Below, in pieces: positions 22,783 through 61,426 of a stretch of DNA of 64,000 bases. A model generated the notes under the pieces. The model was given only the letters and a program-made list of their open reading frames with translations, was not told where the DNA came from and did not search any database. The DNA comes from Lineus longissimus. Lineage: Eukaryota > Nemertea > Pilidiophora > Heteronemertea > Lineidae. Where the stretch lies: contig NC_088319.1 in assembly GCF_910592395.1 (NCBI RefSeq), positions 11,844,001 to 11,908,000 of the forward strand, in the 5' to 3' direction. Within the stretch, counting starts at the first letter, position 1, and every line of letters begins with the position of its first letter. Both the position numbers and the translations under genes were made by a program.

Positions 22783-23539
22783 TTACCAACGTTTTTGCAT
22801 CTTATCTTTAAACTTCATTTAAAGGGGGTTGTAGACCATGTGGTTCAGGATTGTAGGCTAACGACGCCTTCGACTTTGTTTTACAGCCGTCGACGTTCAT
22901 AGTCCGAAAGGTTTTATGATGATAAATTGAAAAAGAAGTTCAACAGAGAGGTAACGTTGGTAATCACAAGTACTAAAAAAACCATAGTCTTTGTCATCTT
23001 TTGGTCTTATTTTATATCCACGGGCCAGCCAGATTAGGTCAGTCCAAAAGGTGACCTTGATAGAGAGGTTCTACTTTATTTCGCTATGAACGCGTCGAAG
23101 TGGTTCACTCATACCGGTTTGCAACAAGCTTCAGAATTTATAGCACAAAATTCTTCATCGATCTAACTCAACCTTCGTCGGAGTCTTTGCTGACTGTGAA
23201 AAAAGTTAATTGGGTAAAATGCTAATCCGTGAGATAAAGAATTCAATAACAGAAATTAGCTTCTTTTGATCACACCATTCCATTGTGACTCCTAGAAACC
23301 AATCATCATTTTTCCGTCAGTTACTGAAACTGCGTATCAGAATTCTCGTTTGCGCTTTTGTAAATGTTCGGTGAAGATATGGAAATTACCGAGTAGGGAC
23401 TGAGGGTTACCCTCGTGAGTTTACCAAATGCTGTGAATAATGTATTGACATCATTGCATCCGACTGCGGCATTCGGCAATACAGCATGATTGCTCATCCG
23501 ATTATGATCATTGGCTTACTCCAGCCAACTCCCAAGGTG

Positions 23540-23745
23540 TGACAGATCCTTCTACAAGGCGGCGCTACTCCTATGCAGTGGGCTGCCCACACACATTAGA
23601 CTTGCGGAGTCAAAGGCAGCTTTTAGAACAATGCTAAAAGCACACCTTTTTCGAGTGTATTTCAAAGGCGCCTGAGAGTTGGTGAAATTTTTCACCAAAT
23701 TTGGGCGCTTTAGAAATGTCATATTTGATTTGATTTGTGGAGCGA
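23540..23745 (+). pseudogene. 3' end of a CR1/Jockey-type LINE
   Basis: The plus strand encodes LCSGLPTHIRLAESKAAF and MLKAHLFRVYFKG before a TGA, which matches the usual C-terminus of this LINE class (W/C-x-x-LP-x-x-IR ... FK-x-x-LK-x-x-LF). It is followed by GGGCGCTTTAGAAATGTC and a short TTTGATTTGA tail like the 3' UTR and tail repeat of such elements. It may be the far end of the element whose RT fragment lies at 18338-19053. Confidence 0.75.
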
Positions 23746-23809
23746 TGTCCAAGCCAAAGGTGATACATGCACGTGATTTTTTTAAACTTGCATTGCGTTA
23801 ATTTGCACT

Positions 23810-24060
23810 TGCCGGATGAGGCCTATTGAGCCCCGTGAAAGCTGTCTCGTCGGGGTCGATGATTTGCCCTGATAACCCTTTGATAAATAATTGGAATTCG
23901 CCCTGATAACCCTTTGAAAAGTCATCCGAAATTCCCATTATAATTTGAATTTAAGCCTAGGTACGAGCGGACTTCGTTTGAAGACAATACACCGTGTCGT
24001 ATTGGGCTTGGCAAGAATTCTTTGAACTGCGAGGTTAGGGGCAAATAACGAAATGAGTCA
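23810..24060. repeat. Dispersed repeat, family E
   Basis: Shows GGATGAGGCCTATTGAGCC, GGGGTCGATGATTTGCCC, an internal doubling of GCCCTGATAACCCTTTGA, and TTTAAGCCTAGGTACGAGC, as in the copies at 9.4 and 13.6 kb. Confidence 0.65.
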
Positions 24061-24823
24061 TAAACGGTTTTGTGCCATATACAAACTTCACCAGAAACCG
24101 ATGAGGATGGAGCAATGTCAACGCCAAAGGTAGGCCTAAACCAGGATCAATTTGTTTTTTCGCCTCTTGCTCGGCAATCATCACCAACCATAAAATGTAT
24201 GCCTTCTGCCAACGAAATCTGTTAAGTGTATGATTCACGAACATTGTGCATGTCCGTATCCTGAAACTGATATCATGGACCACACACTGTGTCACCAAAT
24301 AATTTCGATGGTCCTTCTATTTCGGGCAAATCCCCTCCACTCCCCAGGCAACCGAAAAATGTGTTTTCAACTGATTTTAGCCAAAACAATTCAAAAAGTG
24401 TCATCCTCACAGAGGGCCTTCTGCCCCTGGCAAGCGATATATATAATTGAAAGTAGGCCTTGCCTTGACTCGACTGAACAAAAATGTCACTTCGGGTTAA
24501 ACTTATCACCTGGTATCAGTCTCCTCGACAGGTAGGCCTATTGTCTTATCTTAATCAACATGTTTGGGCTGATAAGTTACCTAACTTTTGAATAATGAAA
24601 GTGGTCGATATTCATAACCATGTACACCTTGATAACCTGATCGTGCTCGCAATTATATCGATTGTTCTTTGGTCATATAAGAATAGAATAGGAGAGACGC
24701 ATTTTATAAAGGTAAGCGCATTGTCTTATAATTTGACTTTAAAAGTATCACTCCCTTGACTTACATCGGGTCATCTTGACAAACAAGACTCCGAGATCAT
24801 GCCTCTATAAAGAGTTTGCTATT

Positions 24824-24869
24824 ATGGTGTGGATGGGACTTTTTGACATACCTGTAAAGGTGATATCAG
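24824..24869 (+). other. Candidate signal-peptide first exon (weak)
   Basis: An ATG opens 15 codons (MVWMGLFDIPVKVIS) ending in phase 1 at a GTAAGG donor, the same design as exon 1 of both Ly6 genes. It could join the acceptor CTTTTTCCAG before 25981, continuing VLAWAIAGLQICSRN. This is suggestive only. Confidence 0.25.
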
Positions 24870-25980
24870 GTAAGGATATTCAACCTTCGTTTTCTGGCTT
24901 TAGGGCATCGTGAATGTATAAATTACAGAACAAGATTAGATTAGATTGGCCGTTGAGACGTGTTTCAACTTTCGCTTATTCGTTTGGATCGCTTGCTCCT
25001 TCCGAATATCACAAAAAAACCACTGTTCATATTGCCATAATGCTGAATGCAGCTAAGTGCAATATCGTGTTGAATATGCATTGTTCTTTCGCCGATAATT
25101 TGCGATGGATTTTAAAAACGTAAGCTTAAAAGGAAGACACACATTCGCCAAAGAAATGTTCAAAATCGAGATATACCCGTAGGGCGGGTTCGATTAGGAA
25201 AAGCATTTTAAGGATGTGGTGTCACGAGACTTGCTGCGACAAGTGCACTGCTGTTTTTTTTTCCGACTGCCTCCCTTCTGTACTTTAGGCCGAGTGCATT
25301 AGAACACAGGAATGACATGCTCTCTCTGTTTCCCCTTTTGAAAACTCATGGTTTTTCTATTCAACCGCAAGAACTTTGAGAAATCTACATCCACTCATAT
25401 GCGACTTCAGACCAATCCTGAGGATGCATAATAAAAGATGTCAAAGGTCACCGTCACGTCCTCCCCATTCTCTCTCAAACATTGTCTACAGCTTGACTAT
25501 ACCCTTACACTTGAACCGTAATCGCTCTGCGCCGGACTAACTCGGTGTTCATTGGTCATGATTCATTCCCGCCCAAGGACAATAAGACACTTGGGACTAC
25601 TTTCTTCTCGCTGCCCTTATTTCCTCCTGAGCATCAGGTGCGATTGCTCCTTTATTGACTCAACAATTTGGTTACGAGTGACAGTTTTGAAGGCGAGTCG
25701 AAGTGATGGGTTCCAATCGTCTTTAAATGGCTGTCAATGGCCCATCATTATGCCATTAATTTCCTAAATGCTGATGATTCTCGATAGATCCTTGTCCGAT
25801 ATGGTTATTTCTTGACACTATAAAGGTCTGTCTAATATACTTTTTTTGCATACTTCGTACCACGTCGTTCTTCGCTCTTAATCGATCGTAAGGGTCGCGA
25901 AACTTGTCAAATAGAAAACGAAGTGCGCCCGAGAGGAGGTGGACGGGTTTAAATGTATCTTGACTTTCTGTCTTTTTCCA

Positions 25981-26601
25981 GTCCTCGCATGGGCCATTGC
26001 CGGCCTACAAATATGCTCTAGGAACACATCTTTTTATGCACATGGTGGTTTGATAACTCAACCAACGATATACGTACACAAACAATCGGACACCTGGATC
26101 TCGCCACATGAAGTTGATATACTCATAAAATATTCTCATAGTAGTTCATATCATGCCAGGTCTGGGTTCGATTAGTACAAATGAATGACAATGTGCGATC
26201 TCTTATCTATTATTGCCTCTGATTATTAAAAGAAATAAATAGGCGCTTTGGTTATCATCACGGCATTCCCGAACGATGATGTATACTATTTACCCTTTAT
26301 TCTCAAGTGTTGCATTGTCATCCACTTTGCTAGGCTAAAGGGTCTTAGTCCCCAAATGAAATATTCCGCTGGTAAAAGTGTATTTTCCTTGGCTGTGAAA
26401 ATGGAACCAACAACTTCCTGTTTCTTCAGCAATACATGTAGAGCTGAGCACAATGACCACTGCTGTGATGGAAAGACATGCCGATTCGTCCTTGTCATCA
26501 CCGAAGTGGCACCGAAAGAGATTCCATTGTCTTTAATGATAATTTTCATTTGTCCCAAATTGGTCTTTAGAGGAAAAGTCAGAACCAAAAGGCAGGGGTA
26601 A
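25981..26601 (+). pseudogene. Possible degraded or partial Ly6-like exons
   Basis: After a TTTTTCCAG acceptor, a frame encodes VLAWAIAGLQICSRNTSF and runs to a stop at 26173-26175. Near 26417-26492 another frame reads SCFFSNTCRAEHNDHCCDGK followed by TC, i.e. C-x5-C-x8-CC-x4-C, resembling the last cysteines of the Ly6 gene at 9.15-9.37 kb (CCDGHMC). The Asn after the last Cys is absent. A hydrophobic segment (IPLSLMIIFICPKLVF) follows. Too incomplete for a gene call. Confidence 0.28.
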
Positions 26602-27989
26602 GTTCCCTTTAAATGACCTTGGATTTTACCCTGGCAACTATCATGATGATGTCACCGCATGACACCTTAATGTACCTGACGTATTTTCTAATTATGTCAA
26701 AACCCCATTTCAGGTTGATCATGACCTAGTCAATAAGTCAACGCATCGATCCAAATACCATTATCTCATACGAGCCAATATAAAACTGTTCATTTGTGCA
26801 AGACCGTTGACGAGTTGTACGCTGATCGGCATCGCTGGTCTTGGGGTTGCTTGCGTGCCCTCAAATTGCCCAGAACGCTTAAAGTATCCTTGACTTTCCT
26901 GGAAGCGATCACCCCGACCTACCTAACCAGCGACATGGGAAGCGTCCGCGGGCTGTCCTCGTGTCATATGACTTGTCTTACCTGAAGGGCCTATTTTCAC
27001 ATTGTGTTTGAGAGGATTGACTGTAGGAAGTGTTGTTATTAGCAAGGAGTTTTGTGAAAAAAGCTGGATTATTGTACAATAACAGCATCATTTTCCGTAT
27101 TAAGGATTAGAAACTTCTTTTAACTTGCTCGCGCCCGTTCATCGGTAAGTGTAAGATATCAGACAACCTATGCTTGGCTTACTGCTGTCCCCATCAAGAA
27201 AGATATCATCTTCGTTTTCAATCTTTCTTTGTCCGAGAATAGGTATAACGTACTCATTTCAAACTTTAAGCCCCTGCGTGCTTAGTTCACCACAATGCGG
27301 AATGACTCAACTATGGGGACAATCACTTATGTTACACTGAAGCCCGTTGCTTCGTGCTGTCGGTGACGGCGAATGAAACTGATGGCTGTACCATGATTCG
27401 AAATCCGTTGACATTTACGATGGTCAATTAAGAATTTATCTGTTATGTCTTAACGTAAACATCATATGAAACCGTTCTAACCAGGTTATATCGTATTAGG
27501 CGCCACAACATCGAGGAAAGAAATGCTGTCGACCCCATTCAAGAGTTGCAAATGTACGATTAGGCCTACTAGGAACTTTGAGATAATGGGTCGCTTTGAT
27601 TAAAGCGTAAATTAATCATACCGAATCACATACACGGGTCGTACTTTATTCGGTGCATGGGAATCACATTGTTTTACTATTATACAGTAATCACGAGAAC
27701 TAATAGTAAATGCAGATTCGGTAGTGCATTAACCTATAATGTATGCTAACCCTCTCCATTCGATGCGGAAGTATATTGATAGAGAGTGATTCCGAAAGGG
27801 CGTTTGAGAGGGCATCGGCCTTGAGGGCGGAAGAGCACTCCTGTAGCACCCAGCTGCTCTAACGGGTAATTTGAATTACCAAATACTCGCTGGAGCCAAG
27901 TGTAGCTTTGCCACGCATTGACTCTAGCGGGAAACCGATTTAGAGGAATCAGTCCTCATTACCAGACCTACTTGAGTAATACACATTAC

Positions 27990-28190
27990 GTCACATGTAT
28001 ATTGCCCTAATACGTCGCAGTAAGATTTCAAAGTCCGCTCGCACCTACATGTTGGCTTAAAAACCATTGTTTTATTGTCTTATCAGAATGCTATCAGGGC
28101 GAATCTTGATAACTTCGACCCCATAAAACAGCTTTCATGGAGGTCGATAAGCCTCAATGGCAGCGGCAAAGAAACGTAATGCAATGAACA
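27990..28190. repeat. Dispersed repeat, family E, inverted
   Basis: Reverse-complement counterpart of the 23.8-kb copy: AAGTCCGCTCGCACCTACAT, CTATCAGGGCGAATCTTG, CTTTCATGGAGGTCGATAAG. Confidence 0.6.
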
Positions 28191-28834
28191 GGTTCAGTAG
28201 TCTTGCAGTAGAACACTTGGCTACACCTGTACCGCGAGGATAGGCCTTCCGGCGATCGTCACACACTTGGAGTTCTCGCATTCTCTTTGCCCTGTTTCAT
28301 AACGGCAACAGCGAACACTTGATTAGGAGAGAAATGAGTTACTTGTATCAAAATAATATGACGTCAATCTGACATCTCTGTAGAAGATTGTCAATAATAA
28401 TCTAGACAATGTCAAGTTGACCATTTTTTAAAATCAGCCTTTGACAATCATGGTTCATTCCAATGATAAGACCAACACATGGTAGGGGGTCGGGTCATAC
28501 CAGATGACATTTCAGAAGAAGCCGATGCAAAGCTGATTATTATTTTTGAATATACTAATCAGGCCTTCTCGGTGACGCTTCAAATAACTCTCGGAAGGTG
28601 TCATCGCGTGATTAATCTAATAAAATGTCAATTGGCACCGATTTTATAAATAAGCCCTGGTCCCCTGCCAACTTCGCCACTGGGCTGTCTCTCAGTTTAT
28701 CATTGAACCCGACCTCGATACGGTCTGTATAATATTTCCCCGTGCGAGATGATTTGTGGCGCGACGTCAGTTGACGGCTGGGCAATGTGACGCGTCCTTA
28801 TAGCGATTCACAAGGTTCAAGGAAAGACCAGTCA

Positions 28835-29264
28835 CAATACTGGACTTGCCAAACTCAGAAATGCAGCGCCACTCGCGGACAAAGAAAGAACAACTCGACA
28901 TTTTTTTCACCGGTTTTCGCTGCGCATGCGTACCAGCCATCCGGAAACTAATAATGGCGGCAATCTGAACTTGTTTTGTGTAAGTTTTTGAGAGTTCAAA
29001 AAGTTCTTTAAGGCTCATGATTTAAGATAATTTAGCAATCTGATAACTATTACGTGTTAAGAAACAGACGTACCACAGTTATAACCAGTTTACCTGTGTG
29101 AATTTGCTTTCACTGCGTGTAGAACAGTTGTTTTTCTCGTCCGTCGCCGCGAAAGATGACGGCTGGTACGCATGCGCAGCGAAAACCGGTGAAAAAAATG
29201 TCGAGTTGTTCTATCTTTGTCCGCGAGTGGCGCTGCATTTCTGAGTTTGGCAAGTCAAGTATTG
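28835..29264. repeat. Inverted repeat with about 105-bp arms and mirrored mini-ORFs
   Basis: The left arm, 28835-28940, and right arm, 29158-29264, are nearly perfect reverse complements with a 217-bp spacer. In each arm, reading outward, an ATG opens MSSCS(I/F)FVREWRCISEFG followed by KSS. The mirrored arms could be transposon termini or two outward-facing copies of one exon. Confidence 0.85.
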
Positions 29265-29746
29265 AAGCCGTTTAGATTAATATAAATTTGCTGGCGTTGT
29301 CACATCGCCACACATCCCGTGTTTCAGCAAATTCGAATGCACAATGACTTCACTACAACGTGGTGTATGACTGCGTTTCTATTTTTCTGAAACACCAGTA
29401 CATGTAATTACGAACTGCCAATCCCTCTTGATATTATATAGATATATGAAAACGTTTTACAGGCATTCTGACAATGGAAAAAAAGCTAAACAAATTGATA
29501 CATGATTTAAAATCATGGACCGAACATCCGGACGTGTTGCTTTTTTAAAAGTCGGTCCAGCTCATGCATCAGGTGCTAGTGCACTATAGGCCTACCTACT
29601 CTAATTGTCTCAATCAAACTAATGCGAAATCAATGTCACGTTCATGACTGAAACCGAATTAATTAATCACCAAGTTCAAGATAAGTTCACAAGTGCTGTT
29701 TTGCAAATTGTTGCACACGTACAGTTGACAGATCCAAACACAACTA

Positions 29747-29930
29747 CAGTAGAACCTCACTATTAAGGACACCCTCGGGACTGTAAAGTGAAGTCCTTAA
29801 TAGAGAGGTGTTCTGGTCAGAGAGGTCAAATTGAATGTAAACAAACCAATTTGGGACCAAAACTAGTGTCCTTTAAATAATAGGGAGGTTGTCCTTGATA
29901 GAGAGGTGTCCGCTAAGGGAGGTTCCACTG
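29747..29930. mobile_element. MITE family A (TA target site)
   Basis: 184 bp between TA dinucleotides. Ends are CAGTAGAACCTCACTATTA and TTCCACTG, the latter the reverse complement of CAGTGGAA. Internal repeats read CCTTAATAGAGAGGTG and GATAGAGAGGTGTCCGC. The TA duplication and CAGT ends fit a Tc1/mariner/pogo-type non-autonomous element. Confidence 0.85.
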
Positions 29931-32900
29931 TAATTCAACGTTTTCCATTTTGTCATGACCTTCTTTAAAGATAGCGGTATCATCTCCCTACGCGTTTTCT
30001 ATTATATGACGGTATACTTATGTATGCGTTTCACCATTATGGTGACATGAGCATGATGTTGATTTCACCAAATGTGGTTTTGTTGTATGTAAACATACCA
30101 GCGCCAGCATCCGAAAATGTCCTTAGAATGTCAAACAATCGTGTTTTGCGGAGGTCTGATACTTGCAAATTTGGTCAATATTTGGTTAACTTTCAAAAAT
30201 ACTTCAATGAAAAATTCAATAAGAGTTGTCTGGGTTTTTTAATCTCGTTTGATTTATTCCCAGGCTCTTGAAAAAAACTAAATACAGGTTAAGTCAATAC
30301 TCATTTCTGGGAAGATTTCACGAAAAAGAGAAATCATGACGGAGAACCCGTTTTATCAAAAATTTAAACCCCAAGGCGTGTGTATGCGTAATGCCTATGG
30401 CATTCACACAGACTTTGTTTACTTGGTAAGGTGATTTAAAAAAAATATGTAAAAAAATATGTCTTGTCTAGCAGGAAATGTGAAACACAATATGTAAGAT
30501 ACATGTATTCAATATGGAAATACTGTCTATTCCAAGTCCATTCTGATCAAAGTTTGCTTGTCTGTTAAATTTGTTTAACACATTAATTTCCAAAACACAC
30601 TCACGAACTTCATACTCTGCCTCATCAAAAAAATTCAAAAAATGATAAGTGAATTTTCTTGTGCAAGTAATAGAAAACCAATGCTTCCCAATTTTTTTCT
30701 CAAAAGTGTCGCGCCAAATGAACGCGAATCTGTTATCTTTCATAACACAACTCAAATTTGAGATCCGCCTGCTGTGATTATCAATTGTTTAAGAAATGTA
30801 TGATTTATAATCAGTCTTTTGTTGCGGAAAGGAATGATGGGCCAACAGGGATTCCGTAGCAGGTTTCAAATTGTTAGCAATTAGGGATGCGCCTCCGCTT
30901 TCAGTAGAAATTAAAAAAACAGCAACAGAACATAAACAAGAATTCGATCTCCAGCGTACTCTGTTAGCTTCTTTTTCTCTTCGATGTAAGTTGTTGTTAC
31001 GTTCCACTTCGATTGGGCGTCAATTACCTTATGACTACTGCATCAGAAAATATGGAGGACTCCATTGCCATACCTAGGTTAACGATCTCCCTACCATTGT
31101 TGAATAATCGTTTTATTCACACTACGTTTTGTTAACATTTGTTAATGAAAATCACGGACCAGATAAAGTTCTTTTAAAAGTCGAGATCTACCCAAATCCA
31201 ACATTCCGTTCTTGACACTTTCCCAGATACCAGAGATAGCTAGACGGCTCTCAGCAAAAATAGTGACTTTCCCAGGCTAGTTCAAATATTCCGTCATTCT
31301 AGAAGACATCGGGGTTTTGATAGGATCGTCACTAATTAACCTAGTGTTTAGAGAGCACTCCAAAATCACGTCTTATTTTCTACCAATCAGTTGTTAAACA
31401 TCTTTTATAGCATTCCTACTAGGCCAGAGCCGTCTATTAAAACCGGTGTACATTACGTGTAGATTGTTGTGCATAAGTTTTGGTAAAAAAAGTACGCCTT
31501 GGACCAATCAATCTGCACAAAATTTTATATGTGTCAAGAAGAACCCTTTGCCAATAGCACAATAAAGTTTAAAAACATTCCAATACCGATTGCCTGAGAA
31601 AAAAAGATTTCCGTACACCATATCCATCAAAACGTCACTGGCGCATTGATATGGCCCTGTCAAAATACAAGTTCTAAACTGACCAGTGAGACCACATTTT
31701 CTTAAATATATTTTCAAAAAGCATATTTTTGTGATGGCCTGACTCTGTAGATTAAGTATCAACCACAGATTGAGAATTAATTCCACTTTGTTCCATCCCA
31801 GCCATGTATTTACCACAACTTGACATTTTGATAAGCTCTATGTGACCAAACTTCCGGTCGTGGATGAATACATGTCTCTGCCCTACTCGTCCGCCTGTCC
31901 TTGTTTTACGCTAAGGGAATGAAGGATGTTTAGCGGTCACGAGGTCCCTTGTTCGACGCTCACTATCGGCGTGAGGCTCGCGGCAGGTCTCTTTGCAATT
32001 CGCACTTTTTTAAATTACTAAACCAGGTGTACATCAGGTTCAGAAAACAACTGCCGGTTCTTTTAAGTTGGTAGTGGATTCAGTCGCGTGTTCAGGGAAA
32101 GCGGTTGCTACTATGTTGATGAAATTCCTCGAATCGAATGCCAGCCATGCTCTGATAAGGCGCAAATCATTTGGCGCCATGTACACAATTAAGCCAATGA
32201 GAGGAAACGTCTCAGGAGTTTGTGTGTACGGGGCCGGAGAACCAAACCCCTGATTTCCTCAGGATGGTTGTGCAGTGGCGCACAGCCATGACAGCCAAGC
32301 TGACCAGAGCATGCAAAGTGCGAGCAAAACATGACCACTTAGCAATGAGTTTGGACCTGATGGTCTCATTAAGATAATTATCAAACGCTTAGACTAGTGT
32401 AGAGGTCTAAGTGGACACCTGCCGCATTCTTCTTTCATACCCCAAACTGAAGTAGTTTAGAAAACATGAAAATTACAAGAAGGAAAGTCTGAATTTCGTT
32501 CGGAGCACTTCACATATGCAGCCATTGAATGAAGGCTAATTTTACTCTTATTCTTTTCGTTTTAGGCAAGAACAAATTATATATGGAACTAACCTAAGTA
32601 CTAAAAGCAGTTTGTAAAACTTGGAAATTATAGAGAAGCGTCCCGTAATGTGAAGTCACATCGTGTGAATAGGTTTCCTTTTCTCGCTTTAACCATTGGA
32701 CTTTTTGTCCCGCTAAAGGGAAATTGGGTAGAACGAATGGGACATTATGAAAATCTTGAGGCACTTGAAGAAGATTATATCTTAAACGTGATCAAACTGC
32801 CATAATTATCAGGTTTTGTTGAGCCTTCGAACATTGACGTTTTAAGACTGACGTACTAAGTGGTCGAGTGGTAAATGAAAAAAAAAACCGGTCTAAATCT

Positions 32901-33887
32901 TTAGAGTAGCCAATAAAGACTGATGTGTACCAAAGTTGTGAGTAAGGGGTTCTTAACTAAACCAGAGAAGATTTCATTCTCTTACCGCTTAACATGTGCC
33001 CTTACAACTGTGGTTTTTTTAACAGTCTCAAGGTCCTTCTCAACAATGAGTAAGCTTACGTTATGGGTGGAGCATTTTGATCGAATATTTTTAGTAAATC
33101 CCAAGAGACTGTTTCAATTCGAAGGGTCTCATCATGTTCATTCAAGCTAACGTTATACAACCATTCTGTTTGTAAATAAAAGCCTCGTGGGCATTCTTGA
33201 ACCCACACAATCCACTGGAGAATGCAATTGAAAGATTTGTGCCAGTTGAATACGGCATGAGAAGATGTTTCTCAATCAGGACTTAAAATTAACATAAAAT
33301 CTAGGTAGTAAACTGGTTGATATGGATAAATGACAGGTGATTAAGTCAGTGTAAACCCAATTGGGCGTTGAGTGTTTTAAAACACCTGACGGAAGTCAGT
33401 AGTGCAGTCAAAGAATCCGGTTGTACTTTAGCAGGGTCGCAGGCCATTTTGAAGGTAAGCCAAATATTCTAACAATTAATGATATCAGGATATGTCAAAG
33501 ATACATGTTCCTTTTTCGCCTTCTTTACACCACAATCTGTCCCATTCGGTCATTATCAAGTTGTCCCTTCAAACAGTCAGTGTCAACAGCGTTAGAGACA
33601 CCGCCAGCTTGTCTACCGATTCACTAGGTACATTGTAAAGTGAAGTCAAACATGAACTCATAGAAAGTCAAGTCAAACGTATTATTCTTTTCGATATATT
33701 GGCGAGAGGATCAATGGAAGCGCCGCTGTTGCCTGGGCGCAAGGTATTCATATCAAAGGCGTCGGATTAGGACCCAGCGCCCGTGAATGCGATATTGTTA
33801 AATCTCTTTAAAATCGCTAGCTGTGTTTTAAATGGATTCATGTCGGATACAGACGGATGTAGTATAATACAAGGTTGTTCTATGAGG
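29931..33887. other. Intergenic, no gene recognised
   Basis: Several frames of 60-100 codons occur on both strands (for example minus 30468-30755 and 31508-31816). None shows a family motif or a coherent exon chain. Confidence 0.45.
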
Positions 33888-34405
33888 CAGGTTTCGAAAC
33901 CCTTACGAAGATCACGAACGACGAATTACTGTGTAAACGTACATTATTGACGAGGTTTTTTATATCCCGGTTTCTTGCACAACGACATCAGGCCGGAAGC
34001 CCACGGAGATTAGTTTAGCACTGTGAGTATAATAGGTTTGCGGCTGGGAATATGCTAGGGAGATGGTGGGACCCACAATCAGCCATTCTTAAGTTCCATC
34101 TTATGTACATGTACCAATCCTGGGTGGGGCCACTCAAAGTATACAACGATTCAACCAGGACTGGTACAGAAGATGGAACTTAAGAATGATTGTTTGCGGG
34201 TCCCACATCCTCCCCATCATATTCCAAGCTTCAAATCTTTCGTACTCACACTGCTAAAAAATGTCCATTAAATTTTGGCTTCCGGCTCTTGGTTTACATG
34301 TAAGTATTGCTAAGTAATTACGAGTGTCACTTAATCAAATTAATTAGCACATGACATGTTGACACGACTTACCTTCGGAATTCGTACGGGTTGCGAAACC
34401 AGCGT
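33888..34405. mobile_element. Family B foldback element with long, imperfect inverted arms
   Basis: The ends are AGGTTTCGAAACCCTTACGA (left) and GTACGGGTTGCGAAACCAG (right, inverted). Inside, 34017-34125 and 34143-34255 form imperfect inverted arms around ATTCTTAAGTTCCATCTT, and the outer CCGGAAGCC strings are also mirrored. This is the most complete copy of the CAGGTTTCGCAACCC-ended family in the window. Confidence 0.7.
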
Positions 34406-34467
34406 ATTGTGACTAAGACGACGATCGAACGTGACTTCCGAGAGTTCGTTATTTCAATTAGTGAACT

Positions 34468-34703
34468 TAACGTAGTGTCACAGTTGAAGGACGTCCGACT
34501 TGCGATCAGAAGGTGGAGGGTTCAAAGCTCGGTCAATACCACTTGATACTCTCATCTGCCTGTAGAGCGCTAAATGTACATCGCAGTATGTGCATTTCTT
34601 GGTTTCTACGAAGCAGTTTCTGGATTAGGCTGGGAATGAATGTAAAGCGCTTCGAGACAGTATATTGTACTGTACAAAGCCCTTTATAAGAACTTACATT
34701 TCA
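34468..34703 (+). mobile_element. tRNA-derived SINE with LINE-like tail
   Basis: The head contains AGTGTCACAGTTGAAGGACG, TCCGACTTGCGATCAG and the B-box GGTTCAAAGCTCGG. The tail carries GTAAAGCGCTTCGAGACAGT and AAAGCCCTTTATAAGAAC, typical of the 3' UTR of CR1-type LINEs, which would supply its retrotransposition. Confidence 0.8.
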
Positions 34704-34756
34704 TTTTCCTTTGATTGATGGAGACCTTTTTACTGCTACATCATTGCAATTACCAG

Positions 34757-34912
34757 GCAAATGCTGTAACAGGGATGGTCGGAATAACCATTGGGGTTGG
34801 GGTATTTACGTTGGTGGTCGTATGTAGTAGATTTAAAATACCACAAGACGGAACTGTATTACAAATGAAATTAGGCTCCAATCAACAATTTCTAAGGTTT
34901 ATGACCATTTAA
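34757..34912 (+). other. Orphan transmembrane open frame (weak)
   Basis: After TTACCAG a frame encodes a hydrophobic helix (TGMVGITIGVGVFTLVVV) and a short basic tail to a TAA. It looks like a terminal exon of a single-pass membrane protein, but no partner exon was found and it directly follows a SINE. Confidence 0.2.
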
Positions 34913-35078
34913 TGACTTGGGAGAGAAAACTTCTTCTAAATTAGACCCAAAACGATAATGGGTTTTCTGCTTTCCAATTAAACTTTTCAAATCAATTTTT
35001 TCCTCTTATAGGATCTGACCTATGTAGACTGGCACACTTTGGTTACAACTAGATGAGCGGACTAAGACTTCGATCAAG

Positions 35079-61426
<26,348 letters not shown>

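Larger units (their letters stand above)
19054..23039. repeat. Segmental duplication, copy 2 (contains GPCR 2)
   Basis: Partner of 13462-18337. It lacks the 508-bp transposon and the 353-bp block after the GPCR stop. An 18-30-bp difference also occurs near the right end (GTCTTATTTTATATCC here, a longer GTAACATG-containing stretch in copy 1). Confidence 0.95.
24061..27989. other. Intergenic region with possible Ly6-like relics only
   Basis: No splice-supported gene is recognised beyond the weak Ly6-like pieces listed separately. Confidence 0.5.
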
